Origin: Streptomyces formicae
GTDB lineage: Bacteria; Actinomycetota; Actinomycetes; Streptomycetales; Streptomycetaceae
Assembly: GCF_002556545.1 (NCBI RefSeq)
Contig: NZ_CP022685.1
Coordinates: forward strand, 2,790,001 to 2,854,000
Length of the DNA: 64,000 bases
Reading direction: 5' to 3'
The position numbers and the translations under genes were made by a program. The notes beneath the pieces are model-generated. The model searched no databases. It had not been told where the DNA came from and saw nothing but the letters and a program-made list of their open reading frames with translations. Every line of letters starts with the position of its first letter. Position 1 is the first letter of the stretch. This document shows positions 15,771 to 24,208 of the stretch, one piece after another.

Positions 15771-16408
15771 AGGAGCGCACGACACCCGTGCCGCAGCCCG
15801 TGCGGTGGCTCGTCGGACACGAGCTGCGCGTCCTGGCCAGCCTCGCGATGTGGGTGACCCGACGGCGGCACGGCATGCGCGGCGCGGGCGACCTCGCCTT
15901 CGGGCACGCCCGCGGCCAGACGGCGGTCATGTACGGCCTGACCTTCGTCTGTGTCGTCGAGGCGTACGGGATGTCCGTGCTGCTCCGGAACTGGCCGACC
16001 GCCCACACCGTGATGCTGGTGATCGACGTCTACAGCGTGGTCCTGCTGCTCGGCATCCACGCCGCGTCCGTGACCCGCCCGCACGTCCTGTCTCCCGACG
16101 CGCTGCGGGTGCGCCAGGGCGCGCACCGGGACCTGCGGATACCGCTCGCGCGGATCGCGGCCGTGCGCGCCGAGCGGAGGTTCACGCACGAGCCCGCGGA
16201 CGGGGTGCTCGACCTGCCGGTCGGCTCGACGACGTCACTCACCCTGGAGCTGACCGGGCCCGTCACCGCCGTCGGATTCCTCGGCAAGCGGCGCGAGGTG
16301 ACGACGGTACGGCTGCACGCCGACGAGCCCGAGCGACTCACCACCGCGCTACGGGAGCGGCTCGCGGCCCTCCCCCGCCACGACCACCCTCACGCGGGCG
16401 CGAACTGA
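15767..16408 (+). CDS. Two-helix membrane protein with PH-like C-terminal domain
   Basis: 213 aa; the ATG overlaps the MerR stop (ATGA). Hydrophobic helices lie at about residues 50-70 and 80-102 (MYGLTFVCVVEAYGMSVLLR and VMLVIDVYSVVLLLGIHAAS). Residues 105-200 are beta-rich, as in bacterial PH-like YdbT/YdaS-type domains (DALRVRQGAHRDLRIPLARI). Function is unknown; it is probably controlled together with the MerR protein. Its last 19 bases overlap the convergent RNB gene. Confidence 0.7.
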   Translation: MKERTTPVPQPVRWLVGHELRVLASLAMWVTRRRHGMRGAGDLAFGHARGQTAVMYGLTFVCVVEAYGMSVLLRNWPTAHTVMLVIDVYSVVLLLGIHAASVTRPHVLSPDALRVRQGAHRDLRIPLARIAAVRAERRFTHEPADGVLDLPVGSTTSLTLELTGPVTAVGFLGKRREVTTVRLHADEPERLTTALRERLAALPRHDHPHAGAN

Positions 16409-17835
16409 ACCTTCGCCGTCCCGGGGTCCGCCTGGGTGAGCCGGACCCGCAGCCGCTCCCCCAGCGGCAGCTTCGCCGTGCCGCCCTCGATCCTGGCCAC
16501 CACCGCCGGATCGCTCAACTGCACGGTACCGACGGCCGGTTCGCCCTCCTTGACGTCCACCACCACCGCGTCGAAGATCTCGCCGACCCGCTCCTTGAGC
16601 AGCGCCGCCTCGACGATGTCCACGCACGCGCGCTCCACCGTGTTGCCGCGCCTGGTCCCGTCCGCCATCTCCTTGGGCAGCGTGTCGAGCGCGCCGAGCA
16701 CCCACTGCGGGACGCCCGCGCCCGCGCAGGCCGCGACGCAGAGCTCGGACGCGTAGCGGTCGACGAGACGGCGCAGCGGCGCGGTGCAGTGGGCGTAGGG
16801 CGCGGCGACCGCGGCGTGCGTGGTGAGCTCGGGGACCGCGCCGCCGCTGAACGCCGTGTAGCCCGCGCCGCGCAGCAGCGTCGTGCACTCCTGGAGGAAC
16901 GCGGCGTGGTGCGACTCGCGCGGGTCGAGCGAGCGCACCAGCTCCGCGTACGGCACGTGGTGCGGCCAGTCGATGCGGAGCGCCTCCGCGGTACGGCGCA
17001 GGCGGCCGACCGCGCCGTGGGGGGCGGTCGGCAGGGTCCGCAGGATGCCCGTCCCCGAGCCGATCATGAGCTCGGCGGCGGCCATGCCGGTGAGCAGGGA
17101 GATCTGGGCGTTCCAGCCGTCGGCGGGCAGGGGGGCGCGGAAGGCCAGCTCGTACCTTCCCGCCCGCTCGACGATCTCCTGCTCGGGGACGTTCAGGGAG
17201 ATGCCGCCCCGGTCGACCTCCCGTTGCTCGCGCAGTCGCCCGATGTCCCGGAGCAGGGCGAGGGGCTCTTCCGCCGTGCCGTCGTCGATGGCCCTCTGCA
17301 CCCTGTCGTAGTCGAGCTTGGCCCGGCTGCGTACGAGGGCGCGACGCACGTCGGTCCGCTCGGCGCGGCCCTCCGCGTCCAGGTCGATCGTCCACAGGAC
17401 GGCGGGGCAGGTCTGCCCCGGGAGCAGGCTCGCGGCGCCCTCGCTCAGGGCGGTGGGGTGGAGGGGGATCTTCTCGTCGGGGAAGTAGAGGGTGGTGACG
17501 CGCCGGTGTGCTTCGGCGTCGAGGGGGCCGGTGGGGGTGACGTACGCGGCGACATCGGCGATCGCGTACCGCACCCGGTATCCGCCCCCGCCTTCTCGGC
17601 GGGACAGGTGCATGGCCTGGTCGAGGTCGACGGATGTGGGTGGGTCGATGGTGAACAGGGGGATGTCGGTGGCGTCGTGCTCGGGGAGCCGGGGGTTGAC
17701 GGCGGCGTGCGCCGCCTCCGCGAGGACGTCGTCGGGAAAGTCCTCGGGCACGTCGAGCGTCGTACGCAGATCACGCAGCGCGACCCGCAGGGGGGCCTCC
17801 GCCGCGCCGGTCACGTGGAGGTGGCGCCGGGGCAT
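16390..17835 (-). CDS. RNB-domain exoribonuclease (RNase II/R family)
   Basis: 481 aa from the ATG giving MPRRHLHVTG; upstream frame is low-complexity non-coding. Residues 55-400 are the RNB catalytic domain. The active-site block TIDPPTSVDLDQAMHLS supplies the four Asp-type ligands, followed by YRVRYAIADVAAYV and the substrate-channel segment APYAHCTAPLRRLVDRY. It lacks the two N-terminal cold-shock domains of E. coli RNase II and R, like the short actinobacterial form, and ends in a small S1-like region. It should degrade single-stranded RNA 3' to 5'. It converges on the PH-like gene with a 19-base overlap. Confidence 0.9.
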   Translation of the reverse strand: MPRRHLHVTGAAEAPLRVALRDLRTTLDVPEDFPDDVLAEAAHAAVNPRLPEHDATDIPLFTIDPPTSVDLDQAMHLSRREGGGGYRVRYAIADVAAYVTPTGPLDAEAHRRVTTLYFPDEKIPLHPTALSEGAASLLPGQTCPAVLWTIDLDAEGRAERTDVRRALVRSRAKLDYDRVQRAIDDGTAEEPLALLRDIGRLREQREVDRGGISLNVPEQEIVERAGRYELAFRAPLPADGWNAQISLLTGMAAAELMIGSGTGILRTLPTAPHGAVGRLRRTAEALRIDWPHHVPYAELVRSLDPRESHHAAFLQECTTLLRGAGYTAFSGGAVPELTTHAAVAAPYAHCTAPLRRLVDRYASELCVAACAGAGVPQWVLGALDTLPKEMADGTRRGNTVERACVDIVEAALLKERVGEIFDAVVVDVKEGEPAVGTVQLSDPAVVARIEGGTAKLPLGERLRVRLTQADPGTAKVQFAPA

Positions 17836-18277
17836 GTCATTGAGCGTAGGTCGCGGGGCTCGGGTGTGCGCGGTGGGGTTCGTCTCGGGGGCGGGGCCGC
17901 GACTGCGACCCGGTGGGGGTTCCCGGCCCCCACCGGGCCGCGGTCGCTGTTCGACCGGAGGGGACGTGGCGGTATGTCCGCCCGGAGCACATGTGGCCAC
18001 GCCCCGAGGTGCCCGGAGTGTGGCGGCCATCTGGGACGGCGAGGACGGACATACCGCCGCGGCCCCGCACCGGACCACCGGGCGGGGGCCCCCTTCAGGG
18101 GCGCGGGGAACTGCGCGAAACCCCGTGTGACATCACACCGGACGTCGGGGAGACACCACCACCTCCCCCACCCACCCACTACGCAGAAACGGAGACAGGT
18201 GCGCGGGACACCCGTCAAAGAAGTCGTACGCTTTCGCGGGGGCCGCACCCCCCTCCCCACCCCCCAAGGAGTCCACC
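17836..18277. other. Intergenic region with repeat copy and 12-bp inverted repeat
   Basis: This gap of about 440 bases holds the divergent promoters of the RNB gene and yaaA. A copy of the Streptomyces palindromic repeat unit lies at 18097-18118. A perfect inverted repeat GCGGTATGTCCG (17969-17980) / CGGACATACCGC (18046-18057) encloses a 65-base loop. No ORF is convincing. AAGGAG at about 18268 is the Shine-Dalgarno of yaaA. Confidence 0.6.
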
Positions 18278-19084
18278 GTGCTCGTCCTGCTCCCGCCCTC
18301 CGAAGGCAAGGCCCCCTCCGGCCGGGGCACCCCCCTCAAGCCGGAGTCGCTGTCCCTGCGAGGGCTGGCCGACGCGCGGCAGGCGGTGCTCGACGAGTTG
18401 GTCGAGCTGTGTGCCGCCGACGAGGAGAAGGCACGGGACGTACTCGGCCTGAGCGAGGGCCTGCGCGGCGAGGTCGCGAAGAACGTCGAGTTGCGCACGG
18501 CGGGCGCGCGGCCCGCAGGGGAGATCTACACGGGCGTCCTGTACGACGCCCTGGACCTCGCCTCGCTCGACGCCGCGGCCAAGCGCCGCGCCAACCGTTC
18601 GCTGCTCGTCTTCTCGGGCCTGTGGGGCGCCGTCGGGGTGGGCGACAGGATCCCGTCCTACCGCTGCTCGATGGGCGTCAAGCTGCCGGGCATCGGCGCG
18701 CTCGGCGCCCACTGGCGTACGCCGATGGCCTCCGTCATGCCCGAGGCGGCGGGCGACGGACTCGTACTCGACCTGCGCTCCTCGGCGTACGCGGCCGCGT
18801 GGAAGCCGAAGGGCGAGGTCGCGGGACGGACCGCGACCGTGCGGGTGCTGCACGCGCAGATCGACCCGAGCACGGGCGCCGAGAAGCGGTCCGTCGTGTC
18901 GCACTTCAACAAGGCGACGAAGGGGCGCATCGTCCGGACCCTGCTCACCACGGGCACCCGGCCGAAGGACCCGGCCGAACTGGTCGAGGCGCTGCGGGAC
19001 CTGGGCCACGTCGTGGAGGCCGAGGCTCCGGCGAAGGCGGGCAAGCCGTGGGCCCTGGACGTGGTGGTGCGCGAGATCCACTGA
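18278..19084 (+). CDS. yaaA: Peroxide stress protein YaaA (UPF0246)
   Basis: 268 aa from GTG, with AAGGAG seven bases upstream. It has the family hallmarks: MLVLLPPSEGKAPSGRGTPL at the N-terminus, then GEIYTGVLYDALDL, LLVFSGLWGAVGVGDRIPSYR, a central KLPGIGALGAHWR and SHFNKATKGRIVRTLL. YaaA proteins bind DNA and limit intracellular iron during hydrogen peroxide stress in E. coli. Length is normal. It is followed by eda on the same strand after about 110 bases, so a separate promoter is likely there. Confidence 0.9.
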   Translation: MLVLLPPSEGKAPSGRGTPLKPESLSLRGLADARQAVLDELVELCAADEEKARDVLGLSEGLRGEVAKNVELRTAGARPAGEIYTGVLYDALDLASLDAAAKRRANRSLLVFSGLWGAVGVGDRIPSYRCSMGVKLPGIGALGAHWRTPMASVMPEAAGDGLVLDLRSSAYAAAWKPKGEVAGRTATVRVLHAQIDPSTGAEKRSVVSHFNKATKGRIVRTLLTTGTRPKDPAELVEALRDLGHVVEAEAPAKAGKPWALDVVVREIH

Positions 19085-19135
19085 GGCGCGAGCTCCACTG
19101 ACGCACCAGACCCACTGAGGCATCACGCACGACAC

Positions 19136-19171
19136 CGTTGCAGCATGTGCAACCACCTTTGCGCATGCTGC
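19136..19171 (+). promoter_or_regulatory. Inverted repeats upstream of eda (possible operator)
   Basis: GCAGCATGTGCAA (19140-19152) and TTGCGCATGCTGC (19159-19171) form an inverted repeat with one mismatch across a six-base spacer. A smaller nested palindrome GTTGCA-gcatg-TGCAAC begins a few bases earlier. The right arm supplies a possible -35 (TTGCGC) 24 bases or so before the eda ATG region, so a repressor binding here would block eda. The regulator is unknown. Confidence 0.45.
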
Positions 19172-19194
19172 GTACGTCGGTGCAGGATGCCCCT

Positions 19195-19821
19195 ATGACC
19201 TCCTCCGTGCCCTCCGTGCTCGATCTCGCCCCCGTCGTCCCCGTGGTCGTCGTCGATGACCTCGACGACGCCGTGCCGATGGCGCGCGCCCTGGTCGCGG
19301 GCGGCCTGCCCGCGATCGAGGTGACCCTGCGCACGCCCGTCGCGCTCGACGCCATCTCGGCCATCGCCGCCGAGGTGCCGGACGCGGTGGTCGGCGCGGG
19401 CACCGTCATCTCGGCGCGGAACGTCTCCGACTCCGTGGAGGCGGGCGCCCGCTTCCTCGTCAGCCCCGGCTGGACGGACACGCTGCTCGAGGCGATGCAG
19501 GGCTCCGGCGTACCGTTCCTGCCCGGCGTCTCGACGACGTCCGAGGTCGTGGCGCTGCTCGAGCGCGGCGTCAGCGAGATGAAGTTCTTCCCCGCCGAGG
19601 CCGCGGGCGGCACCGCCTACCTGAAGTCGCTCGGCGCCCCGCTGCCGCAGGCCCGGTTCTGCCCGACCGGCGGGATCACCCCGGCCTCCGCACCCGCCTA
19701 CCTCGCGCTGAAGAACGTCGGCTGCGTGGGCGGCAGTTGGATGCTTCCCGCGGACGCCGTCGCGGCGAAGGACTGGGGCCGTGTCGAGTCCCTGGCGCGC
19801 GAGGCGGCGTCGCTCCGCTGA
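19195..19821 (+). CDS. eda: 2-keto-3-deoxy-6-phosphogluconate aldolase (KDPG/KHG aldolase)
   Basis: 208 aa from ATG 19195; an upstream in-frame ATG lies in the operator region. The TIM-barrel shows the class I aldolase sites: Glu in GGLPAIEVTLRTP, the GAGTVIS loop, and the Schiff-base lysine in EMKFFPAEAAGG. PTGGI (phosphate binding) follows. It cleaves KDPG to pyruvate and glyceraldehyde-3-phosphate, or related 2-keto acids, in the Entner-Doudoroff or uronate routes. No edd is adjacent. It converges on the RNase H gene. Confidence 0.9.
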   Translation: MTSSVPSVLDLAPVVPVVVVDDLDDAVPMARALVAGGLPAIEVTLRTPVALDAISAIAAEVPDAVVGAGTVISARNVSDSVEAGARFLVSPGWTDTLLEAMQGSGVPFLPGVSTTSEVVALLERGVSEMKFFPAEAAGGTAYLKSLGAPLPQARFCPTGGITPASAPAYLALKNVGCVGGSWMLPADAVAAKDWGRVESLAREAASLR

Positions 19822-19831
19822 CCGGCGCCGC

Positions 19832-21082
19832 TCAGCGCAGGTGCGACGTATCGTTCAGGAGCCGTACGGACGCGTTGCCGTCGGCGTAGTACGCCACCGC
19901 CGACACCGAGGCCGCCGAGAGCTCCATGCGGAACAGGGACTCCGGCGGGGCGCCGAGCGCGAGGCGCACCAGCGTCTTGATCGGCGTGACGTGGGTGACG
20001 AGCAGGACCGTGCGCCCCGCGTACGCCTCGGTCAGGCGGTCGCGCGCCGCCGACACCCTGCGGGAGACCGTCGCGAACGACTCTCCCCCGGGCGGCGCCG
20101 CCTTCGGCGAGGCCAGCCAAGCGGTCAGCTCATCGGGCTGGCGCTCGCGCACCTCGCCGAACGTCAGCCCCTCCCACGCCCCGAAGTCCGTCTCGCGCAG
20201 GCCCTCTTCGAGGTGCACGTCGAGTCCGAGGCGCGCGGCGACGGTGTGCGCGGTCTCCTGGCAGCGCTTGAGCGGCGAGGAGACGATCGCCTGGATCGTG
20301 CCGCGCGCGGCGAGCGCGGCCGCCGCGCGTTCGGCCTGCTCGCGGCCCACGTCCGAGAGGGAGGGGTCGGAGCCGCCGCTCCCGGAGAACCGCTTCTCGG
20401 GCGTGAGCGGGGTCTCGCCGTGCCGCAGCAGGACGAAGGTCGCGGGGGCTCCCAGGTCGGCGGGGGCGGCCCAACCGACGGGCGGGGCCGCCGCGTTGCG
20501 CGCGGCGTGCGCGTCGGCGTTCGACGCCCCGCGTGACGCCGTGCTCAGGGCGGCGCGCGCCTTCGCCGCGCCCGCGGCCGCGTCTCCCGGCGGTCCCGAG
20601 GGAGCTTCGGCGGCCGCGCGTGCCGCCCGCGCGTCGAACTCCGCGGTGGACGCCGACGGAGACCAGCGTTGCCCGCGCTTGCCCGCGTCCATCGCCTCGT
20701 TGGCGAGCCGGTCGGCGTGCTTGTTCTTCTCGCGCGGGATCCATTCGTACGTCACCCGGGACGCGGGGAAGATCCGCGCGGCCTCGGCGGCGAGCGGCTT
20801 CATGTCGGGGTGCTTGATCTTCCAGCGTCCCGACATCTGCTCGACGACGAGCTTGGAGTCCATGCGCACGTGCACCGAGGCGTCCGGGTCCAGCTGGTGG
20901 GCCCCCTTGAGGCCCGCCACCAGGCCCTTGTACTCGGCGACGTTGTTCGTCGCGACGCCGATGTACTCGGCGGCCTCCATCAGGGTCTCCCCCGTGGTGG
21001 CGTCGATGACCACGGAGCCGTAGCCCGCGGGCCCCGGGTTGCCCCGGGAGCCGCCGTCGGCCTCGACGATGAACTCGCGCAT
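19832..21082 (-). CDS. Bifunctional RNase HI / acid phosphatase
   Basis: 416 aa with two domains. Residues 1-135 are RNase HI: FIVEADGGSRGNPGPAGYGS (first Asp), NNVAEYKGLVAGL (Glu), VHVRMDSKLVVEQMSG (Asp) and HADRLANEAMD (final Asp). After an Ala-rich linker (about 140-210), residues 215-410 are a histidine phosphatase: VLLRHGETPLTPEKRFSG, with the second His in VLLVTHVTPIKTLV. This is the same architecture as S. coelicolor SCO2299. It follows the zinc-ribbon gene by 13 bases, in a conserved actinobacterial trio with the Nif3-like gene. Confidence 0.92.
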   Translation of the reverse strand: MREFIVEADGGSRGNPGPAGYGSVVIDATTGETLMEAAEYIGVATNNVAEYKGLVAGLKGAHQLDPDASVHVRMDSKLVVEQMSGRWKIKHPDMKPLAAEAARIFPASRVTYEWIPREKNKHADRLANEAMDAGKRGQRWSPSASTAEFDARAARAAAEAPSGPPGDAAAGAAKARAALSTASRGASNADAHAARNAAAPPVGWAAPADLGAPATFVLLRHGETPLTPEKRFSGSGGSDPSLSDVGREQAERAAAALAARGTIQAIVSSPLKRCQETAHTVAARLGLDVHLEEGLRETDFGAWEGLTFGEVRERQPDELTAWLASPKAAPPGGESFATVSRRVSAARDRLTEAYAGRTVLLVTHVTPIKTLVRLALGAPPESLFRMELSAASVSAVAYYADGNASVRLLNDTSHLR

Positions 21083-21095
21083 GGACAGGGGGTCC

Positions 21096-21839
21096 TTACA
21101 GGCCGGACTCGGACGTACGGACCAGGATGCGGGCGCAGTTCTCGCAGCGGACCACCGTGTCCGGGGACGCCGCCTTCACCTCGTTGAACTCGGTGATGTC
21201 GAGCTCGAGGCGGCAGCCCTCGCAGCGGCGCTGGTTGAGCTTGGCGGCGCCGATGCCGCCCGCCTTCTCGCGCAGGCGGTCGTACAGCTTGAGCAGGTCG
21301 GCCGGGACCGAACCCGCCACGACCTCGCGCTCCTTGCCGACCGTCGCGGCCTCGCCGTCGAGCTCCTCGAAGGCGGCGTCGCGGCGGCCCGTCGCGTCGT
21401 CGATCTTCGACTGGACCGAGGAGACGCGCTCGGTGAGCTCGCCGACCCGCTCCTGCGCGGACTCGCGGCGCTCCATGACCTCCAGGACGACGTCCTCCAG
21501 GTCACCCTGGCGCTTGGCGAGCGAGGCGATCTCCCGCTGGAGGCTCTCCAGGTCCTTGGGCGAGGTGACCGCGCCCGAGTCCAGGCGCTGCTGGTCGCGG
21601 GCCGCGCGCTGGCGGACCTGGTCGACGTCCTGCTCGGCCTTGGTCTGCTCGCGGGCGCAGTCGCTCTCCTCGGTCGTCGCGGCGACGAGCAGGTCGCGCA
21701 GCTGCGTGAGGTCCTTGGTCAGCGACTCGATCTCGGCGTGCTCGGGCAGCGACTTCTTCTTGTGCGCGAGCTGCTGCAGGCGTACGTCCAGGGCCTGGAC
21801 GTCGAGCAGTCGGATCTGGTCGGCGGGCGCGGCGTTCAG
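21096..21839 (-). CDS. Coiled-coil protein with C4 zinc ribbon
   Basis: 247 aa. Residues 1-185 are long coiled coils (for example LQREIASLAKRQGDLEDVVL and VGELTERVSSVQSKID). Residues 195-240 hold a zinc ribbon C-E-G-C ... C-E-N-C. There is no ATG, GTG or TTG in the frame near the conserved N-terminus LNAAPADQIRLLDVQALDVR. The start is a CTG that overlaps the preceding TGA as CTGA, with AGGAG seven bases upstream. The family, fixed next to Nif3-like and RNase H genes in actinobacteria, is of unknown function; nucleic acid binding is likely. Confidence 0.85.
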   Translation of the reverse strand: MNAAPADQIRLLDVQALDVRLQQLAHKKKSLPEHAEIESLTKDLTQLRDLLVAATTEESDCAREQTKAEQDVDQVRQRAARDQQRLDSGAVTSPKDLESLQREIASLAKRQGDLEDVVLEVMERRESAQERVGELTERVSSVQSKIDDATGRRDAAFEELDGEAATVGKEREVVAGSVPADLLKLYDRLREKAGGIGAAKLNQRRCEGCRLELDITEFNEVKAASPDTVVRCENCARILVRTSESGL

Positions 21840-22687
21840 TTGGGGGCTCCTGTTGATTCGTGAGGTGAGGCCGCGTGGGCGGTCCAGGGGTCGGTGACCG
21901 TCTTGGAGACGTGGACGCGAAGGCCCCATCCGTGCCGGTCGGAAATCTCGTCGAGCTGGGCCGCTGCCAGCTCGCACCAGGGCCACTCGGTGGCCCAGTG
22001 CGCGGCGTCGAGGAGCGCCAGCGGCGTGCGCTCGCGGGCCTCGGACGCCGGGTGGTGGCGCAGGTCCGCGGTGAGGAAGGCGTCGACGTCCGCGGCGCGC
22101 ACGTCGTCGAAGAGGCTGTCGCCGGAGCCGCCGCTGACCGCGATCGTGCGGATGAGCCGCTCCGGGTCGCCCGCGACCCTGATGCCCTGCGCGGTGGCGG
22201 GCAGCCGCTTCGCGGCGCGCTCGGCCAGCTCGCTCAGGGTCAGGGGGTGTTCGAGCGCGCAGATCCTGCCGAGCCCGCGACGGCCCCGCTGGTCGGCGGG
22301 GTCCGGCACGAGGGGGCGTACGACCCGCAGGTCGAGGGCGCCCGCGAGCGCGTCGGAGACGCCCGGGTCGGCGCGGTCGGCGTTGGTGTGCGCGACGTGC
22401 AGCGCGACGTCGTTCTTGATCAGGTCGTGGACGACCCGGCCCTTGAAGGTGGACGCCGCGACCGTGGTCGTACCCCGCAGGTAGAGCGGGTGGTGGGTGA
22501 CCAGTAGCTGGGCGCCGAGCCGCACCGCCTCGTCGGCGATCTCCTGGACGGGGTCGACGGCGAACAGGACGCGCGACACCTCGGCGTCGGGGTCGCCGCA
22601 GACCGTGCCGACCGCGTCCCAGCTCTCGGCCAGTTCGGCGGGCCACAGGGCGTCGAGCGCGGCGGTTACTTCTGACAGACGGGGCAC
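21836..22687 (-). CDS. Nif3-like dinuclear metal centre protein
   Basis: 283 aa. Metal ligands of the Nif3/YqfO/YbgI family are present: LLVTHHPLYLRGTTTVA (two His), VALHVAHTNAD (His and Asp) and, near the C-terminus, DAAHWATEWPWCE (His and Glu). Proteins of this family form hexameric rings with a di-metal site; they are linked to GTP cyclohydrolase-type chemistry or metal insertion, but the reaction is unsettled. It is the first gene of the trio with the zinc-ribbon and RNase H/phosphatase genes. Confidence 0.88.
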   Translation of the reverse strand: MPRLSEVTAALDALWPAELAESWDAVGTVCGDPDAEVSRVLFAVDPVQEIADEAVRLGAQLLVTHHPLYLRGTTTVAASTFKGRVVHDLIKNDVALHVAHTNADRADPGVSDALAGALDLRVVRPLVPDPADQRGRRGLGRICALEHPLTLSELAERAAKRLPATAQGIRVAGDPERLIRTIAVSGGSGDSLFDDVRAADVDAFLTADLRHHPASEARERTPLALLDAAHWATEWPWCELAAAQLDEISDRHGWGLRVHVSKTVTDPWTAHAASPHESTGAPN

Positions 22688-22755
22688 GGGGAAAGGCTAC
22701 CTTCCCGCTGCGCTCGGCCGGTGCGGGTTACTTAGCGCTATGGAGCCGCCACGGA

Positions 22756-22891
22756 GGGCCCCGTCAGGGGCGCGGGGAACTGCGCGAGCAACCACGAAAA
22801 AGCCGCAGGCGCGTCTGCCGAGTGCTGAGCAGACGCGCCTGCGGCCTTTCGCCGGCTGAGCGCGCAGTTCCCCGCGCCCCTGACGGGGCCC
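22756..22891. repeat. Perfect 31-bp inverted repeat of the intergenic palindrome enclosing a terminator
   Basis: The left arm 22756-22786 and right arm 22861-22891 are exact reverse complements (31 bp), each containing the unit GGGGCGCGGGGAACTGCGCG. A second perfect hairpin lies between them. The right arm reaches the first base of the stop codon of the siderophore-binding gene. Confidence 0.9.
22796..22845 (-). terminator. Rho-independent terminator of the siderophore-binding gene
   Basis: The arms GCCGCAGGCGCGTCTGC (22802-22818) and its exact complement (22829-22845) make a 17-bp stem with a 10-base loop. On the minus strand the stem is followed by TTTTT (22796-22801 region). It lies 46 bases beyond the stop of the 22891-23952 gene. 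Confidence 0.88.
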
Positions 22892-23952
22892 TACCCGAGG
22901 TTCTTCTTGAGGTCATCCAGGACGGAGTCCGCCGCGGTGACACCGAGGCCGAGGTACCACGTCTCGTCCGGGACGTCCTTCGCCTGGCCCTTCTTCACCG
23001 CGCCGAGCTTCTTCCACAGGGGATTCTTCTCGGCCCCGGAGCGGTCCGTCTTGCTCGCGTCGCCGTAGACGCCCGTGAAGATCCAGTCCGCGTCGGCCTG
23101 GTCGATCTTCTCCGGGCTCACTTCCACGGCGAGGTCGTTGACCTGCTGGTTCTTGGGCCGCGGCAGACCCGCGTCGTCGAGGATCGTGCCGATGAAGGAC
23201 GCCTTGGCGTAGAGGCGGATGCGGTCCGGCATGTAGCGGAGCATCGTGATCGTCGGCTTCTTGCCGTCGTGCGCCTCGGCGATCTCCGTACCGAGGGCCT
23301 TCGCCCGCTTCTCGTACGCGGAGAGCTCCTCCTTGGCCTTCGCCGTCCTGTCGAGCGCGGCCGCGTTCAGGAGGTAGTTCTCCTTCCACGTGAAGCCGGG
23401 GCGGATCGAGAAGACCGTGGGGGCGATCTTGGAGAGCTGCGGGTAGAGCTTGGCGGCGCGCAGCTCGCTGCCGAGGATCAGGTCGGGCTTGAGGTTCGCG
23501 ATGGCTTCCAGGTTGAGGGAGTTGATCGTGCCGACGTCCTTGGGATTGCCGGCCTCCTTCTTCAGGTAGCCGGGGACGCCGTCGTCGCCCTCGGTGGGCG
23601 CGTAGCCGACCGGCTTGACGCCGAGCGAGACGACGTTGTCGAGCTCGCCGACGTCCAGGACCACGACCCGCTCGGGCCGCGTCTTGAGCTCGGTCTTGCC
23701 GCGGGCGTGCGTGAGGGTGCGCGGGAACTCGCCGGGCTTGGCCGTGGTGCCCATCTCGGCGGTCTGCTCGGCGGCCTTGGCGAAGTCGTCGCCGCCCTGG
23801 GCGACGGCCTTGCTGCCGCTGCCGTTCTCTGACTTGCCCGAGCCGTCGTCGCCCGACCCGCAGGCCGCGAGGGAGAGCGCGGCGGTCACGGCGAGGGCTA
23901 CGGCGGCGGCGCCGCGGCGGTTGCGCCGTACGGACCGGATGGACACGGACAT
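22891..23952 (-). CDS. Iron-siderophore ABC transporter substrate-binding lipoprotein
   Basis: 353 aa. The N-terminus RRNRRGAAAVALAVTAALSL-AAC is a lipoprotein signal peptide with lipobox LAAC. The mature part is a FecB/FepB-type (class III) binding protein: RVVVLDVGELDNVVSLGVKP, then LNLEAIANLKPDLILGSELR and the long interdomain helix near residues 190-220. It binds a ferric siderophore outside the membrane for an ABC importer, but no permease or ATPase is adjacent. An iron box lies 40 bases upstream of the start, so expression should rise in iron limitation. The gene ends in a strong terminator. Confidence 0.9.
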   Translation of the reverse strand: MSVSIRSVRRNRRGAAAVALAVTAALSLAACGSGDDGSGKSENGSGSKAVAQGGDDFAKAAEQTAEMGTTAKPGEFPRTLTHARGKTELKTRPERVVVLDVGELDNVVSLGVKPVGYAPTEGDDGVPGYLKKEAGNPKDVGTINSLNLEAIANLKPDLILGSELRAAKLYPQLSKIAPTVFSIRPGFTWKENYLLNAAALDRTAKAKEELSAYEKRAKALGTEIAEAHDGKKPTITMLRYMPDRIRLYAKASFIGTILDDAGLPRPKNQQVNDLAVEVSPEKIDQADADWIFTGVYGDASKTDRSGAEKNPLWKKLGAVKKGQAKDVPDETWYLGLGVTAADSVLDDLKKNLG

Positions 23953-23991
23953 CGGGACTCCAGGGGGTGCGCTGCTCGGATCCAGCCGAGC

Positions 23992-24010
23992 TTAGGTTCA
24001 CCTAACTTTA
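23992..24010. promoter_or_regulatory. Iron box (DmdR/IdeR-type operator)
   Basis: TTAGGTTCACCTAACTTTA matches 15 of 19 positions of the DtxR/IdeR consensus TWAGGTWAGSCTWACCTWA as I recall it. It is centred about 50 bases upstream of the ATG of the siderophore-binding gene. Fe(II)-loaded DmdR would repress there. Confidence 0.75.
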
Positions 24011-24208
24011 AACGGAACCTTAAGCGGAGCCTTCTCGTACGGCACAGCCGCCCCTGCCGTACGGCACAACCGCCCCCTGCGCAGCACACCGGTGCCCGCC
24101 CCCTCAGGCGAATCGTCACATCGCCACCCTTCTGTGTGAAGTGAACAGCCACCGATGCCACGTCAGTGCGGACGAAAACTAGCTTCGGGGCCGGAGGTGT
24201 CACCCACC
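24011..24208. other. Divergent promoter region
   Basis: The bases between the iron box and the 24209 gene contain the divergent promoter region. No ORF or hairpin stands out; GGAGG at about 24194 is the Shine-Dalgarno for 24209. Confidence 0.4.

Noticed and set aside
17969..18057. 12-bp inverted repeat GCGGTATGTCCG with a 65-base spacer
   Set aside because: Perfect arms, but the long spacer, absence of a T-run and lack of a neighbouring regulator leave no interpretation. Recorded only in the intergenic entry.
14743..19101. Single very long plus-strand open frame of about 1450 codons across several genes
   Set aside because: It is a third-position GC shadow: real genes with clear domains (MerR, PH-like, RNB, yaaA) lie in other frames, and this translation is Arg/Pro/Ala-rich without domains.
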